Shown here piece by piece: positions 39,770-48,795 of a stretch of 64,000 bases of DNA. The notes under the pieces were generated by a model that did no database searches, had not been told where the DNA came from, and saw only the letters and a list, made by a program, of their open reading frames with translations. This stretch comes from JABDJL01 sp963664065 (lineage in GTDB: Bacteria; Pseudomonadota; Gammaproteobacteria; Xanthomonadales; SZUA-36). Positions within the stretch are counted from its first letter, which is position 1. Each line of letters begins with the position of its first letter. The stretch covers positions 496,001-560,000 of the forward strand of contig OY760942.1 of the NCBI GenBank assembly GCA_963664065.1, written 5' to 3'. The translations under genes and the position numbers were made by a program.

Positions 39770-39994
39770 GTGAGCGATTACCAGGTGAATGAACTTCAGG
39801 ATAGGGCTGCGCCGGAAAACGGCGAGGAATACAAAGTCTGGATGTGCATCATTTGTGGATGGATGTACGAAGAGGATAAAGGCTGCCCGGAAGAAGGCCT
39901 GGCTCCCGGTACGCGTTGGGATGATGTACCTGAAGATTGGTCTTGCCCGGATTGCGGTGCCAGCAAAGAAGATTTTGAGATGATTGAAATTTGA
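39770..39994 (+). CDS. Rubredoxin
   Basis: The core is a classic rubredoxin: [44 protein letters not shown], with the four iron-binding Cys in two CxxC motifs. It carries one electron for oxygen or nitric oxide detoxification or alkane hydroxylation; the partner here is unknown. The start is uncertain: GTG at 39770 (74 residues) or GTG at 39785 are possible, both without a clear ribosome binding site, and the frame is open well upstream. An extension of about 20 residues before the rubredoxin fold is predicted either way. Confidence 0.9.
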   Translation: MSDYQVNELQDRAAPENGEEYKVWMCIICGWMYEEDKGCPEEGLAPGTRWDDVPEDWSCPDCGASKEDFEMIEI

Positions 39995-40021
39995 GATGGT
40001 TCCAGTTTGCAGGACAGGACT

Positions 40022-40762
40022 CTAGTTCTGCACGCGCAATATCCCAGTTTCAACCTGGCCTTGAGCACCCAGTTCCAGCCAACGGCACGCCGGCCCCGCC
40101 TGGTCAGGCGTGAATTTCTCCTGTTTTGCAAGGCTGTTTGCTGCCGTAGAGGGCGCTCCGAGGAGTTTTACGCCCTTTCGTTGATCTGAAAAATCGTGAT
40201 GAATGTGTCCCCACAGCACTGCCCTGACATTATTTGATCCTTCCAGGCAGTCCCAGAACTCATCTGGCTTCAGCAAATCGAAACGATCGATCCATGGACT
40301 GGCTGTCGACACCGGTTGGTAATGTAGAACTACCAGCACTGGTAGTTTGTTTTCTGCAAGCAAACATTCAAGCTCCCGGATTTCCGGCTTAGTCAGCAAG
40401 CCCCCTATCTTTCCAGGTTTGGCAGTGTTGAGCAGAATCAACTGCCAACCACGGTGCAGAACAGCAATGGGAAGGTCCCGCGGTGTTACAGCGAAAGTTT
40501 CACGCTGCAACGCAGGCTCATCATGGTTACCTGGAATGGTTAATACCGGCGTGCCAAGCGTAGCCAGTTGTTCAGAAAGGTAGTGATAGGCTTCGCGGCT
40601 TGCGTCTTCAGCAAGGTCCCCTGTCGCCAGTACCAGGTTCGGCTGCCATTTCCGAACCTCCGGCAACAGCTTTTCGAACTCTGCCCGAGGGTTAACACCC
40701 CGGTAAATCGCACCCGGATCTGAAGAAATGTGGCAATCCGATATTTGAATAACTTTTATCAT
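40022..40762 (-). CDS. cpdA: 3',5'-cyclic-AMP phosphodiesterase-like metallophosphatase
   Basis: The 246-residue protein has the class III cyclic nucleotide phosphodiesterase motifs in order: ISDCHIS (DxH), ATGDLAED, IPGNHDEP, VLHYQPV, and GHIHHDF. Length, order and the lack of a signal peptide match CpdA/Icc, which hydrolyses cAMP in the cytoplasm. A CRP regulon could thus be tuned by it, but no crp gene is in the window. Other cyclic or phosphodiester substrates are possible. Confidence 0.85.
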   Translation of the reverse strand: MIKVIQISDCHISSDPGAIYRGVNPRAEFEKLLPEVRKWQPNLVLATGDLAEDASREAYHYLSEQLATLGTPVLTIPGNHDEPALQRETFAVTPRDLPIAVLHRGWQLILLNTAKPGKIGGLLTKPEIRELECLLAENKLPVLVVLHYQPVSTASPWIDRFDLLKPDEFWDCLEGSNNVRAVLWGHIHHDFSDQRKGVKLLGAPSTAANSLAKQEKFTPDQAGPACRWLELGAQGQVETGILRVQN

Positions 40763-40903
40763 TTCCTCGTACGCGGTTCAGCCTTTGTGCAGCTTACCAC
40801 CGGTCTCTTTTCTAAAAACCCGAAAGGCACCGATACGGTCTATCGGCGTCCTTGTCATCCCGTTTATTATTACCAGTGCCTGTACAAGGTTTAGACTGGA
40901 CCA

Positions 40904-41149
40904 ATGAGTCCTTGGTCTTTTACGCCTATCAGATGGTTACTTGGATATGCCACGCGCCTGCGCTTTCCGCAGCTTTTTCTAGTTACCGCTGCCGTTTTTG
41001 GTCTGGACCTGCTAATCCCTGACGTGATTCCCTTCCTTGATGAAGTTCTGTTGGGTTTGGTGACTGCGCTGCTGGGTTCATTACATAAAAAAGGTCTGGA
41101 ACTGCCCCCCGGCAAAGAACCACCCGACGCAGACCCGCCCGAAAACTGA
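40904..41149 (+). CDS. Small membrane-associated protein (DUF6116-like)
   Basis: This 81-residue protein has a hydrophobic core (LFLVTAAVFGLDLLIPDVIP, then LGLVTALLGSL) after a basic start (WLLGYATRLRFPQ), with a Pro-rich tail. The FGLDLLIPDVIPFLDEVLL stretch resembles a small conserved proteobacterial family that I recall as DUF6116; this is from memory. The function is unknown. It is divergent from cpdA. Confidence 0.6.
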   Translation: MSPWSFTPIRWLLGYATRLRFPQLFLVTAAVFGLDLLIPDVIPFLDEVLLGLVTALLGSLHKKGLELPPGKEPPDADPPEN

Positions 41150-41242
41150 GTTTGGAAGTAAAACTTGTCCAATTCCTGAACTGCCCCGGGATTGGCACAA
41201 TTCTGTCTCCGCGCCGTCACACTGGCGGCAGATACTTGGCTC

Positions 41243-41476
41243 ATGAAAGTTTTTGTGCCGTTTGCTGACGAGATGATGGATCAGCCAGGTTTTGCAGAAT
41301 TATTGATCCCCTACCAGGCTGGTTTTCACACGCTCAACCAGATCACGGACTTAAAATCCGCTGATCAGAATCTTCCTAGCTGCAAGGTCATTTCGTCGCC
41401 GGCTACCAGCCCAAGTTCCGAAGCTTTGCCGGCATTAAGTTCCAAAACGTACCGGGCGGGTCCCTTGCTCGGATAG
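41243..41476 (+). CDS. Possible small protein overlapping the DUF192 gene
   Basis: A 77-codon frame starts at ATG 41243. Its N-terminal part (MKVFVPFADEMMDQPGFAEL, then LIPYQAGFHTL) looks protein-like. The last third runs antisense through the end of the DUF192 gene and looks like a shadow. No good ribosome binding site is present. It may be a real short gene with a lost or late stop, or chance. Kept at low confidence because the first 45 residues are not low-complexity. Confidence 0.3.
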   Translation: MKVFVPFADEMMDQPGFAELLIPYQAGFHTLNQITDLKSADQNLPSCKVISSPATSPSSEALPALSSKTYRAGPLLG

Positions 41477-41802
41477 ATTGGGCATTGCTCCACCCGGCAG
41501 GGTTTTGCACTGGCGACACTTACCAGCTTCAGCTCACTGCTGAAATAAATGATATCGAGCGGAATTCGTGTATTTTTCATCCAGAAGCTGCGTGGCGTTT
41601 CATTTTCGAAAATGAACAACATACCCTGGTCTTGCGGCACGCTGTCGCGGAACATTAAACCTAAAGACTGTTCCTCTCTGTCATCCGCGATTTCCACCAG
41701 GAATTTCTGGCCTTTCAGTTCCACGTAAGAATTCCCCGCCGCACAGGCTGTACAGCCAACCAGCAGGCAACTGATGATCAACAACCGTTGGATAGATGAC
41801 AT
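41365..41802 (-). CDS. DUF192 lipoprotein
   Basis: The DUF192 domain is clear: SLGLMFRDSVPQDQGMLFIF, SFWMKNTRIPLDIIYFSS, and YVLELNAGKASELGLVAGDE near the end. The N-terminus is a lipoprotein signal, with the lipobox LLVGC. Starts at 41802 or 41811 are both possible; 41802 gives 145 residues. DUF192 proteins have no fixed role in bacteria; periplasmic, membrane-tethered location is inferred. It is divergent from the DUF4242 gene. Confidence 0.88.
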   Translation of the reverse strand: MSSIQRLLIISCLLVGCTACAAGNSYVELKGQKFLVEIADDREEQSLGLMFRDSVPQDQGMLFIFENETPRSFWMKNTRIPLDIIYFSSELKLVSVASAKPCRVEQCPIYPSKGPARYVLELNAGKASELGLVAGDEMTLQLGRF

Positions 41803-41884
41803 GCCGCGCATGATAGCAAACTGCAGGTACGCAGAAATTAACCTAAACTGGAAGAGGCACACTAAGAACAAAAGGATCATTGAG

Positions 41885-42166
41885 ATGGATACTTTCGTAA
41901 TTTCAAGACGCAGTGCATGGGCTGATGCGCCTGAACCGGGTGCCGCAGCCGAGGAATCAACCCGGGTTGGGAACGAAGAGATGCCGGATGATGTTCGGTG
42001 GATTCGATCTTACGTTCTTGCCGAGCCGGATGGCCGCGTGGGTACGGTTTGTATTTACCAGGGCAGCAGCGAGGCCAAGGTTCGCGAGCACGCCGAACGT
42101 GCCAGATTGGCCTGTGATGAGGTGATTGCGGTGGCAGATACGGTGGTTGTTCGCGACGATCCCTAG
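41885..42166 (+). CDS. DUF4242 family protein
   Basis: The ATG at 41885 has AAGGA about 12 bases upstream; the 93-residue product has the DUF4242 pattern (RWIRSYVLAEPDGRVGTVCI, YQGSSEAKVREHAERA, GLPCDEV-type ending ACDEVIAVADTVV). Some relatives are annotated as nickel-binding, but no nickel function can be read here. The preceding minus-strand DUF192 gene is divergent. Confidence 0.72.
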   Translation: MDTFVISRRSAWADAPEPGAAAEESTRVGNEEMPDDVRWIRSYVLAEPDGRVGTVCIYQGSSEAKVREHAERARLACDEVIAVADTVVVRDDP

Positions 42167-42178
42167 AACCATTCTGTA

Positions 42179-42199
42179 GGAGCGATTTGTAATCGCTCC
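42179..42199. repeat. REP-like palindrome between convergent genes
   Basis: GGAGCGAT (42179-42186) and ATCGCTCC (42192-42199) flank a five-base spacer, within a GTAGGAGCGATTTGTAATCG context. Its sequence resembles the GTAGGAGCGA-type repetitive extragenic palindromes of Pseudomonas and relatives. It lies between the stops of the DUF4242 and DUF4252 genes and may also terminate both. One copy was seen in this window. Confidence 0.55.
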
Positions 42200-42211
42200 C
42201 ACGGGACAAGA

Positions 42212-42772
42212 CTATTCCAGCGTGGCTACCTTTACATCCGGGGCGTCCACTTCCAGCGCATCCATCACATCGGTAAAGTGCCTGGGGTCGAGGTGACCCA
42301 TCAGGTTGATGACCACCGCTTCTTCGTCGTCGGAGGTGATCAACGTTAAGCCCTGGATTTGCTCGCCTTTGGAGCGCATCAGCATATGCGTTTGTTCATC
42401 ATCTTCCTGGACCAGCATCACCGGTTGCCAGTTTTCCTTCCGCAGCCGGGAGCTCATGTTTTTTACTTTTAAAGCCACCCGTTCCGCGTCCCCGTCAATC
42501 TCGTAAATCCGAATTCGGACTCCGTCCAGACCGCGCAACAAGGCGGCCGTTTCCGGCTCATCCTCATCCATGGCGAAAGCAGCAAAGTTAAGTACAGCAG
42601 GGCCAATAGACAAGGCAAACTTGCGATCGGTGTCAAACAAACCGAGGGAATCCAGATTTGCGTATCCTTCGTTATTGCGAGGCGCTGTGATGCCACAAGC
42701 TGTGAGCAACGCGATGATACTCAAAATCAGACCGGCCCTGAGCAGACCAGTCTTGTGAACAAGAGTTCTCAT
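42212..42772 (-). CDS. DUF4252 lipoprotein
   Basis: The ATG at 42772 starts a lipoprotein signal peptide (LILSIIALLTAC with Cys at the lipobox), for 186 residues. The domain shows GLDGVRIRIYEIDGDAERVA, NWQPVMLVQEDDEQTHMLM, and AVVINLMGHLDP. It is a clear paralogue of the next gene upstream (VFINVIGQLDPKELSQVMD against VVINLMGHLDPRHFTDVMD). DUF4252 has no known function. It is the last gene of an ECF sigma/anti-sigma operon and is presumably a target or sensor component in the envelope. Confidence 0.82.
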   Translation of the reverse strand: MRTLVHKTGLLRAGLILSIIALLTACGITAPRNNEGYANLDSLGLFDTDRKFALSIGPAVLNFAAFAMDEDEPETAALLRGLDGVRIRIYEIDGDAERVALKVKNMSSRLRKENWQPVMLVQEDDEQTHMLMRSKGEQIQGLTLITSDDEEAVVINLMGHLDPRHFTDVMDALEVDAPDVKVATLE

Positions 42773-42789
42773 TTCAATCAATGTCCAGG

Positions 42790-43332
42790 TCAGTCTATGT
42801 CAATCTCCATGGCATCCTCGATATCAATATCGAAGTTATCCATTACCTGCGACAGTTCTTTCGGATCCAATTGACCGATCACATTGATGAATACGGCTTC
42901 CTCGCTATCAACCGCCATCAGGGTCAGGCCGTCCATCTTGTTGCCGTTCATCTTCATGAATATCTGCACCTGCTCACCATCGTCGTTGACCTGCACAATC
43001 GCCTCCCAGTTAGAGTTCTGCAACATGCTTTTGACGTGATCTACCTGTTCCAGCGCGGCATCGGCGCCCGCATCTTCGGTTGAATAGACACTGACGCGTA
43101 TACCTTTCAGCTTGTTGAAAATAGCTGCGGTTTCCGGGTCATCGTTCTCGGTCATCGCACCGACAAAGCCCAACAGAGCGCCACCGATGGAAATCTTGAC
43201 CTTGGGTTCACCATAGATGCTGTTCATTTCACCGAAGTCCACGAACCCTGGAAGATCTTTCAGGGCATCTTCCTGGGCCATGGCCGGCAAGGTCAATAAG
43301 GTACAAACTGCTGTGATAAAAAAACGTTTCAT
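42790..43332 (-). CDS. DUF4252 periplasmic protein
   Basis: The ATG at 43332 has AGGAG seven bases upstream. The 180-residue protein has a cleavable signal peptide (FFITAVCTLLTLPAMA then QED) and no lipobox. Domain motifs are KLKGIRVSVYSTEDAGADAA, NWEAIVQVNDDGEQVQIFMK, and AVFINVIGQLDPKEL, matching the neighbouring lipoprotein. The tail is very acidic (DIDIEDAMEIDID). One paralogue is lipid-anchored and one free, which could form a pair. It follows the anti-sigma gene by 14 bases. Confidence 0.82.
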   Translation of the reverse strand: MKRFFITAVCTLLTLPAMAQEDALKDLPGFVDFGEMNSIYGEPKVKISIGGALLGFVGAMTENDDPETAAIFNKLKGIRVSVYSTEDAGADAALEQVDHVKSMLQNSNWEAIVQVNDDGEQVQIFMKMNGNKMDGLTLMAVDSEEAVFINVIGQLDPKELSQVMDNFDIDIEDAMEIDID

Positions 43333-43346
43333 TTTAAATCTCCTGT

Positions 43347-43886
43347 TCATAAAAGTTTCTGATGTTGAATAGTCTTAAAAATACTGCCGGCGACGGCATC
43401 AGACATTTCGCCGCCAAGTTCAGATTCAATTCGGTTGCCGGTGATATCACTAACCTTGTCTACGTAGGCGAAAGCAACTGCCAGATCCTGCCTGGCCTGT
43501 TCGGGCCTGGCCATCTCGGTATTAACAGGCTGCGCTTGCGTGACCGAAGGCTCCGGTGACCTCAGCAAAAACACACTTAGGATCACCAGTGGCACAACCG
43601 CAAATGCCATCGCCCAACGGCGCTGCAAAAATACCGGCCGGTTTTGCCGCGGTATCTGTTTCAAACTGCGTCGCAGGCTGGCCGGCGCCTTTTCCGCCTG
43701 CACATGCTCCATCGCACGTTGCAGCTGGTAGGCCTCAATGATAGCCCGTGCCAATTCCTGATCTCCGGTTGCCGCCCGCTTCAGGGCTTCAGATTCGTCC
43801 TGATTGAGCTCCCCTTCCAGCAGGGCGTTGATCCGCTCTTCCCTGGTTTCTTTGCCGTTTTCATTGGGGCCGTTATGTTCAGTCAT
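43347..43886 (-). CDS. Anti-sigma factor, single-pass membrane protein
   Basis: The 179-residue protein has an acidic cytoplasmic N-terminus (RINALLEGELNQDESEALKR), a helical region ending SLKQIPRQNRP, one membrane segment (WAMAFAVVPLVILSVFLL), and a periplasmic tail. Its start overlaps the sigma gene by four bases. There is no HxxxCxxC zinc motif, so it is not a ZAS-type. It should hold the adjacent ECF sigma at the membrane until a signal, perhaps tied to the DUF4252 proteins, releases it. Confidence 0.8.
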   Translation of the reverse strand: MTEHNGPNENGKETREERINALLEGELNQDESEALKRAATGDQELARAIIEAYQLQRAMEHVQAEKAPASLRRSLKQIPRQNRPVFLQRRWAMAFAVVPLVILSVFLLRSPEPSVTQAQPVNTEMARPEQARQDLAVAFAYVDKVSDITGNRIESELGGEMSDAVAGSIFKTIQHQKLL

Positions 43887-44368
43887 GGTCTTACCTCCGC
43901 CAACTGCTCCCGCAGCTGCTTTCTTGCCCTGTGCGGGTAAACCTTGACCTGCGACAGGCTTAATTCCGTAACGCCTGATAATTCTTCGTAGCTGTGTTGC
44001 TGTATGTCCCTCAGCACCACCAGGGTGCGGTAGGGTTCTTTAAGCGCGGCAATCGCGCTTTTTAGAAACATAGCCAGTTCGCTTTGCTCTGCTCCCCGCA
44101 TCGGACCGTGTTCTTCCACGGCCTGGTATTCTTTGAATTCCTGTTCCGGCCGCCGGCGTCTCAATCGGTCCAGGCAATGGTTCCGGGTTACCCGCATCAG
44201 CCAGGGTTTTACGCGATTACGATCAATTGCGTTCCGGTTGTTCCAGAGCTTCACAAAAGCCTCCTGGGTGGCGTCCTCAGCCTCGCTTGCATCCTTCAAT
44301 ATGTAGCGCGCCAGTGTCCACGCCTGGTCCTGGTATTCGACTACCCATTGACGGTATTCCCTGCTCAT
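43883..44368 (-). CDS. ECF-type RNA polymerase sigma factor
   Basis: The 161-residue protein has sigma region 2 (AWTLARYILKDASEAEDATQ, then EAFVKLWNN) and region 4 (ALKEPYRTLVVLRDIQQHSY, EELSGVTELSLSQVKV, then HRARKQLREQL). It is the first gene of a four-gene operon with the anti-sigma factor and two DUF4252 genes. Its start lies about 45 bases from the -35 element of the divergent groESL promoter. It presumably autoregulates, but the promoter motif was not resolved. Confidence 0.93.
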   Translation of the reverse strand: MSREYRQWVVEYQDQAWTLARYILKDASEAEDATQEAFVKLWNNRNAIDRNRVKPWLMRVTRNHCLDRLRRRRPEQEFKEYQAVEEHGPMRGAEQSELAMFLKSAIAALKEPYRTLVVLRDIQQHSYEELSGVTELSLSQVKVYPHRARKQLREQLAEVRP

Positions 44369-44413
44369 CTCATGAGAATATACGCACCCCCGATCATTTG
44401 GTTACAAAAAACA

Positions 44414-44442
44414 CTTGAAATGATCACGGGATATCCCAATCT
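44414..44442 (+). promoter_or_regulatory. Sigma-32 (heat shock) promoter of groESL
   Basis: CTTGAAA (44414-44420) is followed after 14 bases by CCCAATCT (44435-44442). This matches the heat-shock sigma factor consensus (CTTGAAA, 11-16 bases, CCCATNT) except for one base. It lies about 118 bases before the groES start. Confidence 0.85.
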
Positions 44443-44559
44443 AGCGTGCAGGCTGTGGCTAAAGCCGATTTCGGCTGCCACAAGTGAAATGCGTTAGATT
44501 GCCAATAGAGCATCTGCGTCGATTCAAACAACTACTTGTAAATCTGGGGAGAAACTCCA

Positions 44560-44850
44560 ATGAAACTTCGTCCTTTACACGACCGTGTGATTGTAAAACG
44601 CATGGAAGAAGAGCGTCTGTCTGCCGGCGGTATTGTGATTCCGGATTCGGCGACTGAAAAACCCGTCCGCGGTGAGATTCTTGCTGCAGGCAATGGCAAG
44701 ATCCTGGAAAACGGCGATAAGCGGGCCCTGGATGTACAGGTCGGCGATACCGTCCTGTTCGGAAAGTATTCCGGCACCGAGGTCAAGGTGGATGGCGAGG
44801 AACTGCTTGTCATGCGCGAAGAAGACATTATGGCCGTGATCGAAGACTGA
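44560..44850 (+). CDS. groES: Co-chaperonin GroES
   Basis: The 96-residue lid of the chaperonin starts [18 protein letters not shown]. The mobile loop is [20 protein letters not shown], and [20 protein letters not shown] closes it. GGGGAG precedes the ATG. It is followed by groEL after 40 bases, and both stand behind the heat-shock promoter. Confidence 0.98.
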   Translation: MKLRPLHDRVIVKRMEEERLSAGGIVIPDSATEKPVRGEILAAGNGKILENGDKRALDVQVGDTVLFGKYSGTEVKVDGEELLVMREEDIMAVIED

Positions 44851-44887
44851 TCAGGCTCCCGCTAAAGAATTCATATTGAGGATATAG

Positions 44888-46531
<1,644 letters not shown>

Positions 46532-46683
46532 AACATCTGGCTCTTTTGGCCCGTGGCGTTGTTGCGGGATTTTTCTCGCTGGTCATTACCTGTTTCGGTA
46601 ACTCCCAGCTCGAAATGCTCCCACGCCTACCCACGAACCAAAATTGCTCACCTGTTTGAAGCTCATATGCTGAGTGAGATAAG

Positions 46684-46706
46684 AAACCCCGCTTTGGCGG
46701 GGTTTT
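46684..46706 (+). terminator. Intrinsic terminator after groEL
   Basis: AAACCCCGC and GCGGGGTTTTT pair around a short loop and end with a T tract, 153 bases beyond the groEL stop. Confidence 0.9.
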
Positions 46707-46773
46707 TGTTTCCTCGGGGCGAAACTGAAAACAACATTGGCTATACTCCACGCTTCAATTCCCGAGCAAAATA

Positions 46774-47427
46774 ATGTTTCAGAAACTCTGTAGTTCCCTC
46801 GCGATTCTTACCTTGCTGGGCAGCCCCTGCGCATTAGCACAGGAAGAAGGCCGAGCCTTCTTTTTTGACCTGGGCAGAAGTTCCTCAAACGTTTCGCGGG
46901 GGCATTCTGAATTTGATATATATCGCTTCGGTATGCAGTGGGATTTCAAGCATACTTTGTGGCAGGGTAAGAGCAGCCGTTTGAGCGGGTATTACGAGGG
47001 TTCAATCAACTACTGGAACGCGGAAAGAGATGATGTCTTTGCTGTCGCTTTATCGCCGGTATTTGTACTCACTTTTGGTAATAACAAAGGAAACTACCGT
47101 CCGTTTGTTGAAGCAGGCATCGGGCTCGCGGTCCTTTCCGAGGACCTGGTTGGTGGCCGGCAAATGGGTTCCTCGTGGCAGTTTGAAAATCGCATCGGCT
47201 TTGGAGTACGCTCAGACCGGCTCGGTTTTCATTACCGGTATATGCGTTATTCAAATGGCGATCTTTCAAAACCCAACCAGGGCATTGACGCGCATGTCCT
47301 TGGTCTGACTTACCGTTTTTTAAGCAGCAAACGACTTCGTCCTGGAACAACTCAGTTTTGGAGGAACCTTTGGAAAGTTATCTCATTTCAATTGCCGGCA
47401 ATATCGCAGCCGGTAAATCCACGCTGA
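46774..47427 (+). CDS. PagL/acyloxyacyl-hydrolase-like outer membrane barrel lacking catalytic His
   Basis: The 217-residue protein starts with a signal peptide (LAILTLLGSPCALA) and has beta-barrel strands with aromatic ends. The end of the barrel (FHYRYMRYSNGDLSKPNQGI, DAHVLGLTYRF) matches the PagL signature, which normally reads HYSN with the catalytic His and Ser. Here it is RYSN, and the usual Glu position reads Asp. Lipid A deacylase activity is therefore doubtful. About 25 extra residues after the last strand overlap the next gene by 58 bases, so the coding region may in effect end at the barrel. Confidence 0.75.
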   Translation: MFQKLCSSLAILTLLGSPCALAQEEGRAFFFDLGRSSSNVSRGHSEFDIYRFGMQWDFKHTLWQGKSSRLSGYYEGSINYWNAERDDVFAVALSPVFVLTFGNNKGNYRPFVEAGIGLAVLSEDLVGGRQMGSSWQFENRIGFGVRSDRLGFHYRYMRYSNGDLSKPNQGIDAHVLGLTYRFLSSKRLRPGTTQFWRNLWKVISFQLPAISQPVNPR

Positions 47428-48161
47428 CCCAGGCCCTTGAAGACCGGTCCGGCGGAAAAATCGTTTCTTTTCTTGAACGCGTCGATTACGTAAAAAAGCA
47501 TGGTTACCTGGAAAAATACTACAAAGCCGTCAGCTCTTATGATGCCCTGAAAGGCACCAAGCTGGACGGCAAAGACCCGGAAGGTTTTCTCAAGATCAAA
47601 GAGGAGGCTGAATACTGGGGCTACAAAATCCAGGAAACCTATTTCCTGTCCCGTCTACTGGATCTGGGGGTTCTTAACGAATTGCTGCGGGAAAGCCAGT
47701 CGGTTGTCCAGGACCGCAGCATCTACGAAGACCGCATCTTTACCAAGAACTCCAACAATAACGAATACATCACTGACCGGGATTACAGGAAATACCAGGA
47801 GCTGTTCAAGCTGGTAATGACCAACAAACCAATGCCCGATCTTATTATTTACCTGGAAAGCGATGTAGATGCCCTGAAAAGTCGAATATTGGGTCGCAGC
47901 CGGGGGGAAGAAGCTGAGCTTGCACATCCGGAAAACAGCTACCTGAGCAATCTCAATGATCTCTACAGGCCTTGGATCATGAAATGCGGTTTCCCCTATC
48001 TCATTATCGACACCGAGGCTATTGACTTCAGAACAGGTGACGGACTCGAACAGGTAGTCGCGGCATCATTAGCAGAGTACCGGGCACCAGGAGGCTGTTC
48101 GAATGAAGCGGATCATAGCTGTTATGGGCAATATATCTGCGGGCAAAACCACGCTTTGTAA
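47370..48161 (+). CDS. Deoxynucleoside kinase (first of a tandem pair)
   Basis: The TTG at 47370 is chosen because GGAGGA lies four bases upstream; the 263-residue product starts ESYLISIAGNIAAGKSTLTQ with the P-loop. LERVDYVKKHGYLEKYY, QDRSIYEDRIF (DRS motif) and ILGRSRGEE (lid) follow, as in dNK-family kinases. It phosphorylates a deoxynucleoside for salvage; the base is unknown. The family fold should end near ASLAEYRAPGG; the last 20 residues run into the next gene with which it overlaps by 59 bases. The pair is adjacent and co-directional. Confidence 0.83.
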   Translation: MESYLISIAGNIAAGKSTLTQALEDRSGGKIVSFLERVDYVKKHGYLEKYYKAVSSYDALKGTKLDGKDPEGFLKIKEEAEYWGYKIQETYFLSRLLDLGVLNELLRESQSVVQDRSIYEDRIFTKNSNNNEYITDRDYRKYQELFKLVMTNKPMPDLIIYLESDVDALKSRILGRSRGEEAELAHPENSYLSNLNDLYRPWIMKCGFPYLIIDTEAIDFRTGDGLEQVVAASLAEYRAPGGCSNEADHSCYGQYICGQNHAL

Positions 48162-48774
48162 ATTGATCGAGAAAAACTGGGATTACGACTTTTACCGGGA
48201 AGAGGTCGATGAACTGGTGCTCAATTTCTACTACGGCGACCGTAAAGAGCATGCCTACAACACCCAGGTGTTTTTCCTATCCAGCAGGTTCAGGAACTGG
48301 TGGCACATGACCATCTCTCCCCGCCCCGCAGTGACCGACCGCATCAAGGAAGAAGACATCTACATTTTCACCGAGAAGAACTACCACGATGGCTTTCTTT
48401 CCAAAAGGGAGAAAATGATTCTTACCCACCAGTACGACGCGATGAAACTCAAGATTCCGGAGCCCGACCTGGTGATTTATCCCCACACCGAGGTGGATGA
48501 GCTCAAGGTAAGGATTGAGAAACGTCTCATCCAGGAAGGTAAGGTCCGGGAGAGTGAGCGTGGCCTGCTTGCCGCGGGCGATACCTACCTGGAGGATCTG
48601 AACGGCCTTTACGAGGAGTTCTTCCCCCGCTATGAGAGCAATAAACTCATGATCGAGAGCAAGGACTGGAAACTCGTGAATGATGACGGCTCAATCAGGT
48701 ACGACAGCGGGGATGCTGGCAGGCTGCTGCAAGTGATTAAGGAAGCGCTCGACCAAAACCATAAACAAATTTAA
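48103..48774 (+). CDS. Deoxynucleoside kinase (second of a tandem pair)
   Basis: This 223-residue paralogue starts KRIIAVMGNISAGKTTLCKL with the P-loop. YREEVDELVLNFYYGDRKEH, VTDRIKEEDIYIF (DRx motif) and VRIEKRLIQEGKVRESE (lid) follow. It has the dNK fold but diverges from its neighbour in the substrate pocket (WWHMTISPRPA against WGYKIQETYFL), so the two may form a heterodimer or have different substrates. Dimeric kinase pairs of this sort are known from lactobacilli. The gene begins inside the first. Confidence 0.82.
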   Translation: MKRIIAVMGNISAGKTTLCKLIEKNWDYDFYREEVDELVLNFYYGDRKEHAYNTQVFFLSSRFRNWWHMTISPRPAVTDRIKEEDIYIFTEKNYHDGFLSKREKMILTHQYDAMKLKIPEPDLVIYPHTEVDELKVRIEKRLIQEGKVRESERGLLAAGDTYLEDLNGLYEEFFPRYESNKLMIESKDWKLVNDDGSIRYDSGDAGRLLQVIKEALDQNHKQI

Positions 48775-48795
48775 GGTTTCAGGTCCTCTTTCCTG

